Assembly: GCA_003168335.1 (NCBI GenBank)
Contig: PMSM01000009.1
Coordinates: 62,001-126,000 of the forward strand
DNA: 64,000 bases
DNA from: Blastocatellia bacterium
GTDB taxonomy: Bacteria > Acidobacteriota > Blastocatellia > Pyrinomonadales > Pyrinomonadaceae
Direction: 5' to 3'
Shown: one piece after another, positions 9,207 through 17,624 of the stretch
Layout of the letters: each line of letters begins with the position of its first letter
Position numbering within the stretch: the stretch's first letter is position 1
The notes under the pieces: model-generated
What the model was told of the DNA's origin: nothing
The model's database searches: none
Seen by the model: only the letters and a program-made list of their open reading frames with translations
Position numbers and translations under genes: made by a program

Positions 9207-9470
9207 GTGGGACCGAGAGTGCGAGTAGTTCTTTACACCAAGCCCGGCTGTGGTCTTTGCGAAGAAATGAAGGACGAGATGAGCAACGCCGACTGCTTTG
9301 GACTCTATATGCTGGAGGAAATCAACATCGAGAGCGATCCCGAGTTGTTGGCGCGTTATCGCTACGAGATACCGGTCTTATTTATTAATGGCGTCGAGGC
9401 GTTTCGACACCGCCTGCGACGAGCTGAGTTCAAGGCTTACGTGACTGCCCTGGTTGATCAGTCGGGCTAG
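9207..9470 (+). CDS. Glutaredoxin-like thioredoxin-fold protein (DUF836 type)
   Basis: Small thiol-redox protein, 87 residues. The N-terminus VVLYTKPGCGLCEEMKDEM has the beta-strand plus CxxC active site (CGLC) of glutaredoxin-like DUF836 proteins, followed by EINIESDPELLARYRYEIPV with the cis-Pro strand. The start is GTG at 9207, supported by GAGGAG at 9193-9198. It is transcribed away from complex 1 and stands alone before a repeat and the convergent bchH N-half. Its partner is unknown. Confidence 0.85.
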   Translation: MGPRVRVVLYTKPGCGLCEEMKDEMSNADCFGLYMLEEINIESDPELLARYRYEIPVLFINGVEAFRHRLRRAEFKAYVTALVDQSG

Positions 9471-9490
9471 CCGGGAGACTAGCAACGTCA

Positions 9491-9619
9491 CGCTGGGAGC
9501 GCGGACAGTCTAGTCCGCACTGAGCGCAAAACGCGAAAGAATGATGATCTGAACGATCTAGGACGACGAAACGGTCTCGCCTCCGAGACGGTGCGGACGG
9601 GACGTCCGCGCTCCCAGCG
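9491..9619. repeat. Dispersed repeat with 16-bp terminal inverted arms, at the bchH-N 3' end
   Basis: Perfect arms at 9491-9506 (CGCTGGGAGCGCGGAC) and 9604-9619 enclose about 97 bases, including an inner GCGGAC/GTCCGC hairpin and the string TGAGCGCAAAACGCGAAAG. Related copies occur at 20178-20262 and 24234-24279. The right part overlaps the last 20 codons of the bchH N-half gene, so its final residues (about LGARTSRPHRLGGETVSS) and its stop codon come from the repeat. Confidence 0.75.
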
Positions 9620-11933
9620 CAATCTCTTCAGTTTCGGATAGACTGAAATTCAATTCTCGGCTGTGCTGCTGGATCGCTGCAAACAATTGCTCGCGGTCCG
9701 TTTCAACAGTCGCGCGCCGGTAGTTCCCTATCATCTCTTTCAGCGACGCCAGCCCTTGGTAGAGCCCGGCGTTCTCGATCGGCGGTGTCAAGTACGAAAT
9801 CAATCCCGCGTACGAACGTCGCTTGGCGATTGTCCCTTCGGAAGGGTTGTTCACGCTGTAGATGTAAACATTCGGCAGCTCGCCGATCAGTCGATCCGGC
9901 CAGCACGCATCTGATAAGCCGACCTGCTTGCCGGGCATGAACTCCAACGCTCCATGCGTCCCGACGTGGACTACGACGTCCGCCTGAAATACCTTTTCCA
10001 GGTACGTATAAAAAGCCGCGAAGCCATGATGCGGAGTGCCGCCCTTGGCCATCAGCAGTCGCATCGGATCATCTTCAAACCCAAAGGTCGGCTGCACCCC
10101 GATGAAGACGTTCCCGATCGTGATTCCCTGAATCAGCAAATCGCCGCCGAAAGAATTAATCGCGCCGGGGGCCGGCCCCCATTCAGCTTCGATCTCACTA
10201 ATGAATGGACACAGTCGCCGATATTCATCCACGCCCATGCGAGAGGCGACATTCGCGGTAGTGCCAAGGCCCTCAGAATTTCCGCCTAACAACATTTCGC
10301 GCAGAGCGTCTACGCTTTCGGGAACTTCCACGCGATAGCCCTCCTGCTTAATTCTATTGAGCACATCAAACAGACTGGCAAACACATCCAGGTCAGCGGC
10401 AGTGCCGATGTTTCCTTTGTTAGGCGGAAAGCAATAGAGCGTCAGGGCGAGCTTCAATTGATCTCGTGGGCCGGTTTGCAAACGGTGCCAACGTTTCAAG
10501 CGCCGCGCGATTCGCCGGCAACGATCTTCCAAAGGCGCCGGCTCAACTCCGCGCGCCGGAATTCCGCCAAATACAAACGGCTCAGTCGCACCGTCAATTT
10601 CCGGAATCGCTATTTGCATTCCGGTCTGGATCGGATTCAAGCCACTAAACGATTCCTGCCACGATTCGATTGTCTGCGTGTCGAGACTTACCATGGATCG
10701 AAACGGAACGTTGAGCCTGGTCAGAAACTCCGCCGCCGCCTCGCTGTCGTTCATCGCCGGCCCGCCTACAAAGCTGAAGCCCGTGAGAGAAACAATCTGG
10801 CTGACGCGAGGCTTGCTGTCAGTTGTAAGTTGTCCGTTGTCACTGGCCTTCGAGTGCCGGCCGTCGGACTTTGGACGTCGGGCTTTGGACTTCGTTTCGA
10901 TGAAAAACTTTCCACACGCTTCTCGATTATCCATCAGCGTCGAGATCGCGGGAATTACGCTCAGGCCTTCTGCCTCAATCGCTCGAATTAAGCCGTCGTA
11001 ATGCTTGCGCGCGTTGCTGACGATCTGCGGCCGCATCAGCAGCAGGCCGATGGTTGAGTTCGGATTCAGCGGTTTGCGATTGATCTTTGAACTTTGATCT
11101 TTGAACTTTGAACCGCGCTTCTTGTACCAGGTTTCGTAGCTGGCAAACGATTCAAACAACGCCGGGGCATCGGGATGATAGATGGCCACCGCGGGCATCG
11201 ACTCGGGCGGGGGGATCTTGATCTTCCCGACTCTCTCGTCGTCGACATAATGCTTCAATGCGTAAAGCAGCATCGACCGAATATTCGCGGGAGTGGGCTG
11301 CAGGAAGTAACAAAACATCATCAGGTAGTTCTTGACGTCGCGTAAGGCTCCCGCGCCGGGAATAAATCGCAGCACAGACGGCAGATGGTTGGTAAACTTC
11401 AGGTACTGCGCGCGACCATGACCCTTACTCTGACCGTTGGTTCCGCCGTTACCGCGCGCCTGCCGGCCAATCCATGAACCAACGGATCGCAGCAGGCCAG
11501 TCGCCTTCTCTGCCTGCGAGGCTTGCGCTGTCGCTCCTTCGCCGCTTTGCCCCTTTGCATTGCTTTGCGTCTTTGCGCCTTTGCGTGAACTAATTCCGGG
11601 AAGACGTTCAAAATCCAGCTTGCCCATCCGCGTCCGCTTCATCAACTCAGGCATGCAATTGATTACCACGATCGCGCGATGGCGATCCCCAGATCGATCA
11701 AGGAAGCTCAGCAAACGAGTGGCGTTCTCACTGTCCATCACATGAATGACGAACAAGATTTGCGCTGCGCGCAAATCACCTTCAATGGCCCGCCATTCTT
11801 CTTCCGTAAACGAGGCGCCAAAGTTCCAGGTCGCGACACTCAGATCAAGCCCGTGCTGTCGATTGATCTCGCGCTCAGCGTTTTTCAGAGGCGCGAGCAG
11901 ACTGGAACCGACGTAGAGAACCGTGACCTTCAT
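9558..11933 (-). CDS. bchH: Magnesium-chelatase H subunit, N-terminal half (split BchH-like)
   Basis: Porphyrin-binding subunit family that inserts a divalent metal, normally Mg into protoporphyrin IX. The 791 residues start with a DUF3479-like domain (about 1-110), which separates BchH/ChlH from CobN. They continue through the CobN/Mg-chelatase region, with the strongly conserved FMPGKQVGLSDACWPD and NNPSEGTIAKRRSYAG. The protein stops just after GLYQGLASLKEMIGNYR, where an intact BchH would run on for about 500 more residues. That remainder is encoded upstream, at 12087-13850. Three low-complexity inserts (about 113-140, 273-286, 347-376) look like repeat DNA read in frame. No chlI/chlD or other bacteriochlorophyll genes are in the window, so substrate and phototrophy are unproven. 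Confidence 0.85.
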   Translation of the reverse strand: MKVTVLYVGSSLLAPLKNAEREINRQHGLDLSVATWNFGASFTEEEWRAIEGDLRAAQILFVIHVMDSENATRLLSFLDRSGDRHRAIVVINCMPELMKRTRMGKLDFERLPGISSRKGAKTQSNAKGQSGEGATAQASQAEKATGLLRSVGSWIGRQARGNGGTNGQSKGHGRAQYLKFTNHLPSVLRFIPGAGALRDVKNYLMMFCYFLQPTPANIRSMLLYALKHYVDDERVGKIKIPPPESMPAVAIYHPDAPALFESFASYETWYKKRGSKFKDQSSKINRKPLNPNSTIGLLLMRPQIVSNARKHYDGLIRAIEAEGLSVIPAISTLMDNREACGKFFIETKSKARRPKSDGRHSKASDNGQLTTDSKPRVSQIVSLTGFSFVGGPAMNDSEAAAEFLTRLNVPFRSMVSLDTQTIESWQESFSGLNPIQTGMQIAIPEIDGATEPFVFGGIPARGVEPAPLEDRCRRIARRLKRWHRLQTGPRDQLKLALTLYCFPPNKGNIGTAADLDVFASLFDVLNRIKQEGYRVEVPESVDALREMLLGGNSEGLGTTANVASRMGVDEYRRLCPFISEIEAEWGPAPGAINSFGGDLLIQGITIGNVFIGVQPTFGFEDDPMRLLMAKGGTPHHGFAAFYTYLEKVFQADVVVHVGTHGALEFMPGKQVGLSDACWPDRLIGELPNVYIYSVNNPSEGTIAKRRSYAGLISYLTPPIENAGLYQGLASLKEMIGNYRRATVETDREQLFAAIQQHSRELNFSLSETEEIALGARTSRPHRLGGETVSSS

Positions 11934-12086
11934 TGTCCTGCCCTTATGAAATCCGCCATACGACGAATGAAATACTACGGTTAGTTCGCCTAGTTTCGTG
12001 TTGATTCGCGGATCGTCGACAGCTGTGATTGAGAGGACGATCCACGAAGCTACACGAAATAACGCGAATCGCGGAAGAGCCTTCCA

Positions 12087-13850
12087 CTAAACTACTCCCT
12101 CAAGTTGATCCTCGAGGTTGTCCACGAGATCCCGCAACTTCTCCAATATCTCCTCGTCCGGATTCCAGTATCCGCGATCATGCGCTTCGAGCAGGCGCTG
12201 CGTTAGCGAACGCACTGAATACGGATTTAGTTCCTGTAGGCGATTGAACATCGTCGAGTCCAGCAAGAAGGTCTTGGCAATGTCGGTGTAGATCCAGGGA
12301 TCCACGGCATCCGCCGTCGCGCTCCAGCCGAAAGTATTGAAAACATGATTTTCAATTTCAGCGACACCGCGGAAACCATGCTTGAGCATTCCTTCGTACC
12401 ACTTGGGATTCAGGGTCTTGGCGCGCGTCTCGAGGCGAATGGTCTCTTCCAATGAGCGGATCTTCGTTTGCGGTGAAAGCGAATCCGAGAGATAGATCGC
12501 CGGACGCGCCTGGGCGCGTTTTTCAACAGCCTTCGAAATGCCGCCGAGATATTCGAAGTAATGATCCACGTCAGTGATCCCGACTTCGAATGAATCGATG
12601 TTCTGGTAGGTGGCCTCGACGCGCGACAAAGCATGATCCATGAGATCACGTGCTTCACGACCCTCGATCGTCCGTCCCTTTGAGTCGCGGGTGTACGCAA
12701 AGCACTTGCGTGTGACGAAGAGATCGCCAAGCGTGTCACCCGTCTCCCACGCAGATTGCATCACCATGAAATTTACATTCGTGCCATAGTTGCCCGGCGC
12801 ATTTGAGAACACTCGCGCGACGGCGTCGTCAAACTCCCCACCGTCCACCTCGATCTTCTCCAGGACGTTGCGCCGCACGTAATTCATATCGAAGGGTTCG
12901 TCCAGCGCGGCAACTCGGCGAACTGCCTTATCGAGTAACGCCATCGTCGGCGCAAACAAATCGCGAAAGATTCCTGAGACCGTCATTACCACGTCGATGC
13001 GCGGGCGTTTCAGTTCGTCCAACGGAATTACTTCGATTTCAGTGGCGCGATTTAGTGCGTCACGGACCGGGCGAACCCCGAGCAAGTGAAGCGCCTGGGC
13101 GACGCCTTCACCTTGCGTCTTGATGTTGTCCAGGCCCCACAGCACCAACGCCATTGCGCGTGGATAGCGGCCGTGCTCTTCAAAATAACGACGAAGCAAA
13201 GCGTCGGCCGTGCCTTGCGCGCGCGCGAAAGCCATTTGTGAAGGAACTGCATAAGGATTGATCGCGTGAGTATTGCGGCCAGTTGGCAGGACGCTCGGGT
13301 TCTGCACAATGTCAGCACCGGGGCCCGGTGTGATGTACTCGCCGCGCAACGCGCGCATCAGCGACTCAATTTCGTGATTGGAATCAAGTTGTTCGGCAAT
13401 GTTCGCCAGCAGCAAAAAAACAGGGAGCGACTTTTCGCAATCAACACCCGCCCTGGAATTCAGCCACTTGACGGCCGCGTCTGCGCCGTCTTCACAAAAC
13501 TGCCGTACTGCTTCCGAGACGATTGAGTCGATTAAGTCTCTTGTCTCGCTTGCCGATGCCTCTTGAAGCAACGCGTCGTATCGATCGATGCCCAGCGCTT
13601 CCGCGACCAGTTTCGGTAGTGCGCGCGCGCCGTGCTCCGGCCGGTCAAACGACGCGACCATCCGTAGCAGGTCTGCCTTTTCAGAAAGCTCCGACGCGCG
13701 ACCAAATACGTGCAGGCCCGTGGGTATCAGCCGCTGTTCGATTTCAAGGAGCTGTTCATAGAGATCCAACACACGGCGATCTCGTTCAAGAGGGTCTGCG
13801 CGGCTCTCGGCACGCGGGTCCATTAACTGGTTAGTCTGGATATCAGGCAT
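12087..13850 (-). CDS. bchH: Magnesium-chelatase H subunit, C-terminal half (split BchH-like)
   Basis: Second half of the same chelatase subunit, 587 residues from the ATG at 13850 (MPDIQTNQ); a longer reading starting at 13901 is possible but unconserved. It begins near where the N-half stops: LEIEQRLIPTGLHVFG matches the internal BchH segment after the GLYKGL motif. It continues with GGRNTHAINPYAVPS-type sequence (seen as TGRNTHAINPYAVPS) and ends at the family C-terminus with WYEGMLKHG, NTFGWSATADAVDPW and EAHDRGYWNPDEE. Its own start, stop and length look intact. It lies upstream of the N-half with a 153-bp gap, so the gene order is the reverse of the domain order. The two products would have to assemble in trans. 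Confidence 0.85.
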   Translation of the reverse strand: MPDIQTNQLMDPRAESRADPLERDRRVLDLYEQLLEIEQRLIPTGLHVFGRASELSEKADLLRMVASFDRPEHGARALPKLVAEALGIDRYDALLQEASASETRDLIDSIVSEAVRQFCEDGADAAVKWLNSRAGVDCEKSLPVFLLLANIAEQLDSNHEIESLMRALRGEYITPGPGADIVQNPSVLPTGRNTHAINPYAVPSQMAFARAQGTADALLRRYFEEHGRYPRAMALVLWGLDNIKTQGEGVAQALHLLGVRPVRDALNRATEIEVIPLDELKRPRIDVVMTVSGIFRDLFAPTMALLDKAVRRVAALDEPFDMNYVRRNVLEKIEVDGGEFDDAVARVFSNAPGNYGTNVNFMVMQSAWETGDTLGDLFVTRKCFAYTRDSKGRTIEGREARDLMDHALSRVEATYQNIDSFEVGITDVDHYFEYLGGISKAVEKRAQARPAIYLSDSLSPQTKIRSLEETIRLETRAKTLNPKWYEGMLKHGFRGVAEIENHVFNTFGWSATADAVDPWIYTDIAKTFLLDSTMFNRLQELNPYSVRSLTQRLLEAHDRGYWNPDEEILEKLRDLVDNLEDQLEGVV

Positions 13851-14040
13851 GTTGACTATCTTCGAGTGGATTGTATCAGCGACAACCATGACCACGATCA
13901 CAGCGCTTCATGTTGAGACTCCTTTGTTTGGAAGCGACCGAACCAACAGCTTGCAAGGCTGGCGACGATATTACAAACAAGTAATGCGGTCAATTGTACG
14001 AGCATGCAGCGCGAAGCTAGCGGCGCGCTGGTTTGCACAC

Positions 14041-14046
14041 TATAAT
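14041..14046 (+). promoter_or_regulatory. Candidate -10 box for the toxin-antitoxin pair
   Basis: A perfect TATAAT lies 69 bases before the antitoxin ATG, in the divergent gap after the bchH C-half. No good -35 is visible at the usual distance. This is a weak call based on consensus match and position. Confidence 0.25.
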
Positions 14047-14115
14047 GTCCGTGTTGCGGATTACTCCGCAACGGATGAACAGAATTTATTGATACGCACC
14101 CGGAAGGTTCGCGAT

Positions 14116-14346
14116 ATGTCTCAAGCTGCAGAAGAACTAAAAGTCGAGCTCGCCAAGTTGCCAATTCCAGAACGGGCCGAACTGGCTCAATTCCTGATCC
14201 ACTCACTTGAAGACGGGTGGGACGTGGAAACTGAGGCTGCTTGGGACGCCGAATTGGCGCGACGAGCCACAGAGATTAAGAAGGGCGATGCCAAGGGAGA
14301 ACCAGCGCAAATTGTGTTTGATACATTGCGCGAGAAGTATTCGTGA
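14116..14346 (+). CDS. Antitoxin, putative addiction module component family
   Basis: Small acidic protein of 76 residues that would neutralise the ParE-like toxin encoded next. The sequence ELAKLPIPERAELAQFLIHS followed by a DVETEAAWDAEL segment is typical of the family TIGR calls addiction module component. The ATG at 14116 was chosen because upstream in-frame codons lack family similarity. The stop overlaps the toxin start (GTGA at 14343-14346), indicating translational coupling. Confidence 0.85.
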   Translation: MSQAAEELKVELAKLPIPERAELAQFLIHSLEDGWDVETEAAWDAELARRATEIKKGDAKGEPAQIVFDTLREKYS

Positions 14347-14651
14347 GGCCGATTATCTTTCACGATGACGCCCAGGCTGAGTTCGATGCCGCGATTGCAC
14401 ATTATGAGATGCGAGAGACAGGTCTGGGTTTGAGGTTCCACACAGACGTGGAGCGAGCCGCTAGGTTAGTCAACCAGTATCCGCGAATCGGCTGTCAATA
14501 CAAGTCCACAGAGTTTCGTCGTTACGTAATTGGGCGTTTTCCATATAGTATTTTCTATCTTGAATTCGAGGACGCAATCTGGATCGTTTCCATCGCTCAC
14601 AACACGCGCAGACCCGATTATTGGAAGGGGCGGCAATTTGACCGCGAGTGA
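14343..14651 (+). CDS. RelE/ParE-type toxin
   Basis: Toxin of 102 residues with the ParE fold pattern: DDAQAEFDAAIAHYE in the first helix, then RFHTDVERAARLV, and the C-terminal strands RRYVIGRFPYSIFY and IWIVSIAHNTRRPDYW. The GTG start overlaps the antitoxin stop. ParE toxins usually act on gyrase and RelE toxins cleave mRNA; the sequence does not decide which. The pair sits between bchH and the ccm operon. Confidence 0.88.
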   Translation: MRPIIFHDDAQAEFDAAIAHYEMRETGLGLRFHTDVERAARLVNQYPRIGCQYKSTEFRRYVIGRFPYSIFYLEFEDAIWIVSIAHNTRRPDYWKGRQFDRE

Positions 14652-14704
14652 GATCGTTCTCGTATCGATTTTCCTTTCCAACCAGTCTCACCCATGAATC
14701 CGCC

Positions 14705-15322
14705 ATGCTAGAAGTAATCAACCTTAGCTGCGTCCGCGGCACTCGCCGCCTGTTTACGGCGCTGAACTTCGCTGTCAATCCCGGCGAGTTAATCGAACTG
14801 CGCGGCGCGAATGGCAGCGGGAAGACCAGCTTACTTCGCATACTGTCCGGATTGGCGACGCCCGCGGAAGGTGAAGTTCGCTGGGCAGGAAAGAATATCC
14901 GATCGCTGGGCGAGGAGTATTCCGGGACGGTCGCTTATCTGGCGCATCAGAATGGGGTGAAAGATGAACTGAGCGCGCTTGAGAATCTGCGCATCGCCTG
15001 TGGCGTCGCCGGCAATGACCTGAGCAAGGTCGACGCGCGAGCGATTCTCGCGCAAGTAGGCTTAAGTCGACAACAGAACCTGCCCGCCCGTTCGCTTTCC
15101 GCCGGACAAAGACGAAGGCTGGCGCTGGCCAGGTTGCTGACATCAAAGGCCACGCTTTGGATACTCGACGAAGTTTTGACGTCACTCGACGACACGGCGA
15201 TCAGGCTCTCGCGCCAGTTTATCGGTGGCCACTTAAATAAAGGCGGCATGGCAATCATTGCCACGCACCAGGAACTCGAGTTGTCCGCGGATCGAATGCA
15301 GCGAATCGAACTTTCCAAGTGA
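14705..15322 (+). CDS. ccmA: Heme exporter ATP-binding subunit CcmA
   Basis: ATPase of the CcmABCD complex that releases holo-CcmE during cytochrome c maturation. From the ATG at 14705 it has 205 residues, the usual size. Walker A is GANGSGKTS, the ABC signature is LSAGQRRRLALARLL and Walker B is LWILDEVLTSLD. First gene of a nine-gene ccm operon. It overlaps ccmB by GTGA at the stop. Confidence 0.95.
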   Translation: MLEVINLSCVRGTRRLFTALNFAVNPGELIELRGANGSGKTSLLRILSGLATPAEGEVRWAGKNIRSLGEEYSGTVAYLAHQNGVKDELSALENLRIACGVAGNDLSKVDARAILAQVGLSRQQNLPARSLSAGQRRRLALARLLTSKATLWILDEVLTSLDDTAIRLSRQFIGGHLNKGGMAIIATHQELELSADRMQRIELSK

Positions 15323-16002
15323 GCGCGCATCCATTCCACTCAATGTTTGGCTGGCTGGTTTGGCGAGACTTGATTCTCGCCTGGCGGCGACGCGCCGACG
15401 TACTCGCCACAGTCTTCTTTTTTGTGATTGTGGTCAGCCTCTTCCCGCTTGGCATCGGCCCGGAGAGAGAGACCCTGCGAACGATAGCGCCGGGTGTGGT
15501 TTGGGTTGCGGCTTTGCTGGCTTCAATGCTCTCGTTGGGAAGAATTTTCGGGAATGATTATCAGGATGGGACACTTGAACAGCTTCTATTGACGCCTCAA
15601 TCCACGTACCTGATAGTCCTGGGAAAAATATTGGCGCACTGGCTGGTCTCTGAGGTTCCGCTGGTAATCATCGCGCCGCTACTTGGACTTCAGTTCGGTT
15701 TGTCGCAGAATAGTCTGGCGATAATGGTTTTGTCTCTCTTGCTGGGAACACCGGTCCTGAGCTTAATCGGATCAATCGGCGCCGCACTGACTCTGGGACT
15801 GCGCGCCGCAAATGTTTTGATTGCTTTGCTCGTCTTGCCTCTTTATATTCCGGTGCTCATCTTCGGAACTGGCGCGGTCCAGGCCAGCGTTGGTGGCACG
15901 AGTCCGCAGCCTTATCTATTGTTGCTCGGAGCCACGCTGGTTCTATCATTGGTGTTCGCACCATGGGCAACGAGCGCGGCGTTACGGATATCTGTGGAAT
16001 GA
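15319..16002 (+). CDS. ccmB: Heme exporter permease CcmB
   Basis: Membrane partner of CcmA, 227 residues with six hydrophobic helices. LVWRDLILAWRRRADVLATV and the segment FGNDYQDGTLEQLLLTP are family hallmarks. The GTG start at 15319 overlaps the ccmA stop codon, so translation is coupled. Length and context are normal. Confidence 0.95.
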   Translation: MSAHPFHSMFGWLVWRDLILAWRRRADVLATVFFFVIVVSLFPLGIGPERETLRTIAPGVVWVAALLASMLSLGRIFGNDYQDGTLEQLLLTPQSTYLIVLGKILAHWLVSEVPLVIIAPLLGLQFGLSQNSLAIMVLSLLLGTPVLSLIGSIGAALTLGLRAANVLIALLVLPLYIPVLIFGTGAVQASVGGTSPQPYLLLLGATLVLSLVFAPWATSAALRISVE

Positions 16003-16057
16003 AAGTTGTTTCTGCGACACATACCGACGCCGGCAGAGACGGTCTGACGAATATCAA

Positions 16058-16795
16058 ATGAGTTCACAACGGATAAACTGGTACAAATACGCAGCGCCTG
16101 CGAATTTCTACCCACTCGCGGGTAAAATGATCCCCTGGTTCGCTGTTTTGACGGCTCTGCTTTTCATTGCCGGCCTCTACGTTGGGTTTTTTGTCGCACC
16201 AACTGATTTCCAGCAGGGCGAATCGTATCGGATTCTATTCATCCATGTGCCCGCGGCCTGGATGGGGATGTTCCTCTATGTACTGATGGCGGTCTACGCA
16301 GGCATCGGGTGGGCATTCAATGCGCGGCTGGCCTCGATGATGGCCACCGCAATTTCCACGACCGGCGCAATTTTCACCTTCATCTCGCTCGTGACAGGCT
16401 CCTTGTGGGGCCGGCCCGCGTGGGGAGTCTGGTGGGTTTGGGATGCGCGGCTCACTTCAACCCTGATCCTGTTGTTTCTTTACATCGGATTCATTTCGTT
16501 GCAATCGTCAATTGACGAACCGCGCCGAGCTGATCGAGCGGGAGCAGTACTGGCTCTGGTCGGCTTAATCAATGTTCCGATTATCTATTTTTCGGTGCAG
16601 TGGTGGAACAGTCTGCACCAGGGCGCCACGATCACCGCCAAGAGTTTCAAGATGGCGCCCTCGATGCTGGCCTCAATGTTGATCCTGCTGGCGGCCTGCT
16701 GGATGTATTCGATCGCCGTGGTGTTGGTGCGGGTGCGCTACATTATTAGAGAGCGGGAGCGCGAAGCGCCGTGGTTGGCTGAGGCGGTTGCGTAG
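16058..16795 (+). CDS. ccmC: Heme-handling membrane protein CcmC
   Basis: Presents heme to CcmE in the periplasm. It has 245 residues from the ATG at 16058; the open frame extends further upstream but into ccmB. Six helices are seen. The tryptophan-rich WWD loop is SLWGRPAWGVWWVWDARLTS, and conserved His occur in FIHVPAAWMGM and NSLHQGATI. The stop codon itself lies inside the inverted repeat at 16792-16854. Confidence 0.95.
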   Translation: MSSQRINWYKYAAPANFYPLAGKMIPWFAVLTALLFIAGLYVGFFVAPTDFQQGESYRILFIHVPAAWMGMFLYVLMAVYAGIGWAFNARLASMMATAISTTGAIFTFISLVTGSLWGRPAWGVWWVWDARLTSTLILLFLYIGFISLQSSIDEPRRADRAGAVLALVGLINVPIIYFSVQWWNSLHQGATITAKSFKMAPSMLASMLILLAACWMYSIAVVLVRVRYIIREREREAPWLAEAVA

Positions 16796-16854
16796 GGGCA
16801 GGGCTTGTCCCTGCCCGAATTGGAAGCACGGGCAGCCACGAGGGCTGTCCCTAC
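16792..16854. repeat. Inverted repeat beginning at the ccmC stop codon
   Basis: Imperfect 26-base arms at 16792-16817 and 16829-16854 (about 20 matches) begin GTAGGG and end CTGCCCG. The TAG stop of ccmC is part of the left arm. It fills the ccmC-ccmD gap and would form a strong mRNA hairpin, which may lower expression of downstream genes or protect the upstream message. Confidence 0.75.
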
Positions 16855-16864
16855 AACTAAACAG

Positions 16865-17062
16865 ATGAACTGGTCAAAGTTTTTTTTCATGGGTGGTTAC
16901 GGACTGTACGTTTGGGGATCGTATGGCGTGACCTTTGTGTTGCTCGGCGCCGAAGTACTGATGCTGCTGAAGCGCAAACGAAATCTGGCGAGAAGAGAAA
17001 ACCCTGAACAGTTCGCCGCTGGTAACTCGGAACTGGAGAGTTCGTTCCCGGAGAATCAATGA
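16865..17062 (+). CDS. ccmD: Small membrane protein CcmD
   Basis: Short single-helix subunit that helps release heme-loaded CcmE. It has 65 residues from the ATG at 16865: [20 protein letters not shown] forms the helix, followed by a basic KRKRNLARR cytoplasmic tail, as in known CcmD. An earlier in-frame start at 16805 would lie in the repeat and is rejected. The end overlaps ccmE by ATGA. Confidence 0.85.
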   Translation: MNWSKFFFMGGYGLYVWGSYGVTFVLLGAEVLMLLKRKRNLARRENPEQFAAGNSELESSFPENQ

Positions 17063-17535
17063 AGAAGCGTCATAAAAGAATTATCTTTATCATGTGCAGC
17101 TTGGCCGCGCTTGGTTTAGCCACGTGGCTGGTGCTGGGTGCATTTCGAAATAATCTCGTCTTCTTTTTTAGTCCAACGCAGATTGCTACCAAGGAAGCAC
17201 CGGTTGGCCGCACGTTCCGCATCGGTGGCCTGGTTGAAACGGGGAGTCTGAAGCGAGAAACCGATGGCCTGACTATTCGCTTTACCGTTACCGATACCGC
17301 CAACACCATTCCGGTTGTTTACAAAGGAATCCTGCCGGACCTTTTCAAGGAAGGCCGCGGCTGCGTGGCCCAGGGCAAGGTAGGTCCGGACGGAGTATTT
17401 TACGCCGATCAAATTATGGCGAAGCACGACGAGAACTACATGCCGCCGGAAGCTGCGCGCGCACTCGACCAGGCGAAAGATATGCAGAAGGTTAAGAACT
17501 CAGCGAATGAAGCGGCAAAGACGTTGTCGAAGTAG
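17059..17535 (+). CDS. ccmE: Heme chaperone CcmE
   Basis: Periplasmic carrier that binds heme covalently through a histidine. It has 158 residues: one N-terminal anchor helix, the beta-barrel segment [14 protein letters not shown], and the heme site [11 protein letters not shown] with His123 and Tyr127, the HxxxY type. The start overlaps the ccmD stop. The tail after the heme site is about 30 residues longer than the minimal form and rich in Ala and Lys. Confidence 0.95.
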   Translation: MKKRHKRIIFIMCSLAALGLATWLVLGAFRNNLVFFFSPTQIATKEAPVGRTFRIGGLVETGSLKRETDGLTIRFTVTDTANTIPVVYKGILPDLFKEGRGCVAQGKVGPDGVFYADQIMAKHDENYMPPEAARALDQAKDMQKVKNSANEAAKTLSK

Positions 17536-17541
17536 GACTTC

Positions 17542-17615
17542 TTGGAGTGCGGCGACTTGTCGCCGCTTTGTTTTGATATCTGAAGCGAAAGCGCTGACAG
17601 GTCAGCGCACTCCAA
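17542..17615. repeat. Double-hairpin inverted repeat between ccmE and ccmF
   Basis: Outer arms TTGGAGTGCG (17542-17551) and CGCACTCCAA (17606-17615) enclose two perfect 8-bp hairpins, GCGGCGAC-TT-GTCGCCGC and GCGCTGAC-AG-GTCAGCGC. It starts six bases after the ccmE stop and ends just before the ccmF start. The structure suggests a REP-like element or an mRNA processing signal. Confidence 0.75.
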
Positions 17616-17624
17616 AGGAAAACT

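Noticed and set aside
9558-13850. CobN cobaltochelatase instead of BchH
   Set aside because: The N-half begins with a DUF3479-like domain and holds FMPGKQVG and NNPSEGTIAKRRSYA, all closer to BchH/ChlH. No cobalamin genes are adjacent. Metal specificity in vivo is still open.
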